NCBI GenBank assembly: GCA_002405525.1
Contig: DHLY01000022.1
Location: 13,813 to 21,520 of the forward strand
Length of the DNA: 7,708 nt
Direction: 5' to 3'
Source of the DNA: Proteobacteria bacterium UBA4656
Lineage (GTDB): Bacteria > Pseudomonadota > Gammaproteobacteria > Xanthomonadales > Ahniellaceae
The translations under genes and the position numbers were made by a program. Every line of letters starts with the position of its first letter. The stretch's first letter is position 1. Under the pieces are notes generated by a model, which ran no database searches, had not been told where the DNA came from, and worked only from the letters and a program-made list of their open reading frames with translations. Shown in pieces: positions 4,740 to 7,708 of this stretch.

Positions 4740-6305
4740 TCAGCCCCCACCCGCTGCATCCGCCGCGGCGGGGTCCCAGTCCGCCGGATCGAAACTGCCG
4801 CCCAGCGCCTCGTTGAGCGCCACGAAGGCGATGAACACGCGCGCGCGCGCGTCCACCCACTGTTGTTCGACCTGCGCGCGGCTGCGCACCACGTCGAGCA
4901 CGGCCAGAAAGTCGGTCAGCCCGCGCTCGTAGCGGATGCGCGCCAGCCGCAGAGCCTCGACGTCGGCGGCCAGCGCAGCGCCCAGCTGCGACTCGTGCTC
5001 CTGCGCCCGATGCAGGCGGACGGCGGCTTCCTCGACGTCCAGCATGGCGCGAAAAGCGGCGGCCTCATAGGCCACAGCGGCCCGCTCTGCGCGTGCGCGC
5101 TCGGCGTCGATCGCCGCGTCGAGCTCCGGCGCGTACAGCGGCGCGCGCAGCGCCGCCGACAGGTTCCATGCCGCGCTGCTGGCGTCGAAAACCTTGCCCT
5201 GCGAGATCGACAGCAGCCCGAGGGCACCGCCGAGCGAGAACCGCGGCAGACGATCGGCCTCGGCGGCCGCCAGACGCGCCCGCGCGGCCCGCCATCTCGA
5301 CTCTGCGGCCAGCAGGTCCGGCCGGCGATCGAGCAGTTCGGCCGGGACCGCGGCCGGGATCGGCGGCAATGCGGGCGGCAGCGGCGCGGGCGCGCCCAGG
5401 GACGCCAGCAGCGACTGTGCATGCCCACCCACGAGCACCCCGAGCCGGCGCACGGCCGTTTCCTCGCGCTGCCGCGCCAGGGGCAGCGCGGCAGCCGTCA
5501 GGCTGACCTGCTCGGCGGCTCGCAAACGATCCAGCGCACTGGCCAGTCCAGCCTGCTCGCGGGCGGCGACCAGGCCCTCGGCGGCCCGCGCTGCGTCAAG
5601 CAGTTCGCGCAGCGTGGCCTGCAGCATCTGCGCGGCGCGCAGCTCGATGTAGGTGGTCGCCACCTCGCCGGCGACACCGACCGCGACCGCACCGCGCCGG
5701 GCGGCGGTGGCCTGCACCTCGGCGTGCGCCGCGTCCCTCCGGCGCGCGATCGCGCCGAAGGGGTCGGGTTCCCAGGCGGCGTCGAGGCCGAACCCACGCT
5801 CGTTGACCGGATTGGGTGCCAGCGGCCCGAAGCGGCCGTTGACGCTCTGCCGGTCGCGGGTCAGATGGCCGCCCAGACTCAACTGCGGACGCACGCGGGA
5901 ATCGGCCGCGGCGGCCAGGGCGCGCGCCTCCGCGATGCGTGCTGTTGCGACCTGCAGGTCGCGATTGGCCGCCAGCGCGCGTGCCACCAGGGCGTCGAGC
6001 TGCGGGTCCTGCAGCTGCGACCACCACGACTGCGAGACGCCGTTGCCCGATGAAGACCCCAACGGCGGCGCGAAAGCTTCGGGCAGCTCGGGCCGCGCGG
6101 CCTGCGATGGCGCCGGAACAGCGGCACAGCCGCCGAGCACCCCGCCCAGCGCGGCGGCGAGGATGCCCGTCCATGCGGCCGTGCGATGACGCGTGGCCCG
6201 GCGCGACGGGGTCGCATCGCCCGCTCCGACCGTCGCGGACGCAATCCCTGCGCCGCGGCGGAGCGGCGTCCGCAGCCGGTTGGTCGCGGCGCGCGGGCTA
6301 GCCAT
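4740..6305 (-). CDS. Outer-membrane efflux channel lipoprotein, NodT/OprM type
   Basis: This 521-residue protein belongs to the TolC-like outer membrane efflux family, forming a trimeric outer-membrane beta-barrel and periplasmic alpha-tunnel that completes the exporter. A hydrophobic segment (TGILAAALGGV) ends in the lipobox LGGC with Cys60 as the predicted lipidated residue. The family entry motif WWSQLQDPQLDALVARALAANRDL starts near residue 94. The first OEP domain spans about 95-285 with WEPDPFG near 178. The second starts near 318 and shows RRPDLLAAESRWRAARARLA, the classic second-repeat signature. ATG 6305 overlaps the end of the adaptor gene by 8 nt, and GTG 6314 is the alternative. 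Either start leaves about 40 Arg-rich residues before the signal core, which is unusually long. The gene is last in the exporter operon. Confidence 0.9.
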   Translation of the reverse strand: MASPRAATNRLRTPLRRGAGIASATVGAGDATPSRRATRHRTAAWTGILAAALGGVLGGCAAVPAPSQAARPELPEAFAPPLGSSSGNGVSQSWWSQLQDPQLDALVARALAANRDLQVATARIAEARALAAAADSRVRPQLSLGGHLTRDRQSVNGRFGPLAPNPVNERGFGLDAAWEPDPFGAIARRRDAAHAEVQATAARRGAVAVGVAGEVATTYIELRAAQMLQATLRELLDAARAAEGLVAAREQAGLASALDRLRAAEQVSLTAAALPLARQREETAVRRLGVLVGGHAQSLLASLGAPAPLPPALPPIPAAVPAELLDRRPDLLAAESRWRAARARLAAAEADRLPRFSLGGALGLLSISQGKVFDASSAAWNLSAALRAPLYAPELDAAIDAERARAERAAVAYEAAAFRAMLDVEEAAVRLHRAQEHESQLGAALAADVEALRLARIRYERGLTDFLAVLDVVRSRAQVEQQWVDARARVFIAFVALNEALGGSFDPADWDPAAADAAGGG

Positions 6306-7254
6306 CGCGCCCACCCACCGGCCGGGCCTCGATCATCACGTCCATCTGCTGGCCGACGTAAACCGGCAGCGCTTCGCGCGGAAAGGCGAACAACACCTGC
6401 AGCACCCGGGTGTCCACCCGTTCGGCGGAACTGCCGGTGAGGCTTCGCTTCGGGACCACCAGCGGCTCGAAGCGCACGAACTGCGCCGGCGTCGACAGGC
6501 CGCTGCTGGCCCGCACATAGGCCACCGCGCGCGCATCTGCGGCGACGCGCCACGCATCGTTCTCGTCGATGTCCACGCGCACGTGCAGGGTGCGCGTGTC
6601 GCCGAGCACCAGCAGGGGCATCGGCGCGCCCGGTGCGGCGAATTCGCCCACCCGCAGATTGATCTGCAGAACTTCGCCGGCCAGTGGCGCGCGTACCGTG
6701 AGCCGCTCTTTCTCGACGCGGCTGGCGGTCAGCTCGGCCGCGGCGAGTTCCAGGGCGGCGCGCGCCGCCCTGACCCGCGCGACGGCCGCCTGCACAGCGC
6801 TGTCGCGGCGCAGCACCTCCTCGCGGGAAACAGCGCGCGCGTCGGGCAGATCGACCACCTTCGCGAACTGGTCCTGCGCCTCACGTTCCAGCGCCAGCAG
6901 CTCGTCGATCCGCGTGCGCGCCAATTCCACCGCCGCCTTGCGCGCCGCGATCTCGGCGTCGACCTGGCGCTGGTCGAGGGCGAACAGCGGATCTCCCGCC
7001 GCCACCCGCTCGCCGACTCGCACGAGGACCGCCTCGACTACCCCGGCCAACGGCGTTCCCACCGCGACGTTCTCGCTGGAGGCCTCGACGAGGCCGGCAC
7101 CGGACACAACGTGGGAGAAGGGCCTGGATGGCGGCGCGGCCACGGGCGGCGCCACCGGATAGGACGTGTCGCCGGCGGCGACGATGGCGGCCATCGTGCC
7201 CAGCCCGGCGACGGCCAGGGCGATGACGGCGAGGTCGGAAGCTCGGATTCTCAT
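6298..7254 (-). CDS. HlyD/DevB-type periplasmic adaptor of an ABC exporter
   Basis: This 318-residue membrane-fusion protein links an inner-membrane ABC exporter to the outer-membrane channel. One N-terminal membrane anchor lies at residues 8-27. The first half of the lipoyl domain spans about 60-94 (ENVAVGTPLAGVVEAVLVRV), and an alpha-helical hairpin rich in Ala, Glu and Arg spans about 95-182. The second lipoyl half spans about 183-218 (RLTVRAPLAGEVLQINLRVGEF). A beta-barrel region follows with HVRVDIDENDAW and VVPKRSLTGSSAERVDTRVLQV, stretches I associate with the DevB/ABC-exporter adaptor subgroup. ATG 7254 overlaps the ATPase stop as ATGA and has GGAG at 7263-7260 with 5-nt spacing. The next gene overlaps the 3' end by 8 nt, so the three genes are translationally coupled. 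The substrate cannot be read from sequence. Confidence 0.9.
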   Translation of the reverse strand: MRIRASDLAVIALAVAGLGTMAAIVAAGDTSYPVAPPVAAPPSRPFSHVVSGAGLVEASSENVAVGTPLAGVVEAVLVRVGERVAAGDPLFALDQRQVDAEIAARKAAVELARTRIDELLALEREAQDQFAKVVDLPDARAVSREEVLRRDSAVQAAVARVRAARAALELAAAELTASRVEKERLTVRAPLAGEVLQINLRVGEFAAPGAPMPLLVLGDTRTLHVRVDIDENDAWRVAADARAVAYVRASSGLSTPAQFVRFEPLVVPKRSLTGSSAERVDTRVLQVLFAFPREALPVYVGQQMDVMIEARPVGGRDG

Positions 7255-7708
7255 CGGGTCTCCGCGAACGGCGGCTTGGGTTCGGATGCAGTCTGGACGC
7301 CATGCGACTGGCTGGCATGAACGCCGGCTCCGGATTCGATGCCGACCACCCGGCCGTCATCCATACGCGCGATCCGGTCGGCGAATCCGAAGATGCGCGC
7401 GTCGTGGGTCACCACGACCAGGGTGCGCTGCGCGTCGCGGGTCATGCCGTGCAGGATCTGCATGACGTTACGGCCGGTCTCGTGGTCGAGCGCCGAAGTC
7501 GGCTCATCGCAGACCACCAGCTGCGGTTCGTGCACCAGCGCGCGGGCGATCGCCACCCGCTGCTGCTGCCCCCCCGACAGCTGCGCGGGCAGCGCGTCCG
7601 TGCGGTGGCCAAGCTCCACGCGCTCGAGCAGCTGGCGCGCGCGGCGCAGCGCCATGGCATTGGGCAGGCCGCGGATCAGCAGCGGGATCGACACGTTTTC
7701 GGCCGCGG
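7251..7708 (-). CDS. ABC exporter ATPase (MacB/DevA/LolD type), 3' part
   Basis: The gene runs off the right edge; 151 C-terminal residues are visible. It hydrolyses ATP to power a MacB/DevA-like exporter. The window starts just after where the Walker A and Q-loop would be, at AAENVSIPLLIRGL, which fits the usual sequence after the Q-loop. The ABC signature LSGGQQQRVAIARAL is at 7580-7536, Walker B with the catalytic Glu (LVVCDEPTSALD) at 7520-7485, and the H-loop VVVTHD has its His codon at 7406-7404. The SGGQQQR signature and DEPTSALD are typical of the MacB/LolD/DevA group. About 30 residues extend beyond the core. GTG 7694 is internal, since the frame stays open to the edge with conserved residues. 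Its stop overlaps the adaptor start as ATGA. A partner FtsX-like permease is expected but not in the window. Confidence 0.93.
   Translation of the reverse strand, partial: AAENVSIPLLIRGLPNAMALRRARQLLERVELGHRTDALPAQLSGGQQQRVAIARALVHEPQLVVCDEPTSALDHETGRNVMQILHGMTRDAQRTLVVVTHDARIFGFADRIARMDDGRVVGIESGAGVHASQSHGVQTASEPKPPFAETR

Noticed and set aside
3489..6053. An 854-codon open frame on the plus strand
   Set aside because: It lies antisense to tyrS and the channel gene, spans the spacer between them, and is rich in Arg, Gln and His. It is a GC-bias mirror of two well-supported genes.
6193..7320. A 375-codon plus-strand open frame
   Set aside because: It is antisense to the adaptor gene, which has clear domain motifs, an SD and operon overlaps. 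This frame has none.

Overview
The window is very GC-rich DNA with dense, partly overlapping genes and almost no AT-rich sequence, apart from one short island at about 2351-2380. A lipoprotein box, a TolC/NodT-type outer-membrane channel and a periplasmic adaptor show a Gram-negative (diderm) bacterium. A high-GC proteobacterium fits, but I cannot fix the lineage from sequence alone.

Left part, plus strand (1-951): the 3' end of a small membrane protein gene is followed, with a one-base stop/start overlap, by a gene joining an N-terminal LuxR-type helix-turn-helix to a C-terminal VOC (glyoxalase-fold) domain. A good Shine-Dalgarno sequence and ATG sit exactly at the domain boundary, so the VOC domain may also be made alone.

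Minus strand, 2352 to 881: a TetR-family regulator followed 2 nt later by an NnrU-family integral membrane protein. The regulator has a perfect 7-2-7 palindrome overlapping its predicted -10 box. The likely transcription start coincides with its GTG start codon, suggesting an autoregulated, possibly leaderless two-gene unit. The NnrU tail overlaps the VOC gene by 71 bp in antisense.

Plus strand, 2422 to about 3358: a lipoprotein gene with a clean SD, signal peptide and lipobox. Its coding signal passes through three reading frames, so it is either a pseudogene or carries two one-base sequence errors. Its product is not recognised.

Minus strand, 4526 to 3246: tyrS, an intact tyrosyl-tRNA synthetase of the Escherichia coli TyrS type. 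Upstream of it a 213-nt spacer (4527-4739) holds two near-identical 18-bp direct repeats and a two-part hairpin.

Minus strand, 7708 to 4740: a tightly overlapping operon encoding an ABC transporter ATPase (5' end outside the window), an HlyD/DevB-type membrane-fusion protein and a NodT/OprM-type outer-membrane lipoprotein. Together these form most of a tripartite ABC exporter. The permease is not in the window and should lie upstream, beyond 7708.

No rRNA, tRNA, CRISPR array, transposase or phage gene was seen. The most noteworthy items are the HTH-VOC fusion with its internal start, the TetR/NnrU unit with its palindrome, the frame-disrupted lipoprotein gene, and the paired repeats upstream of tyrS.
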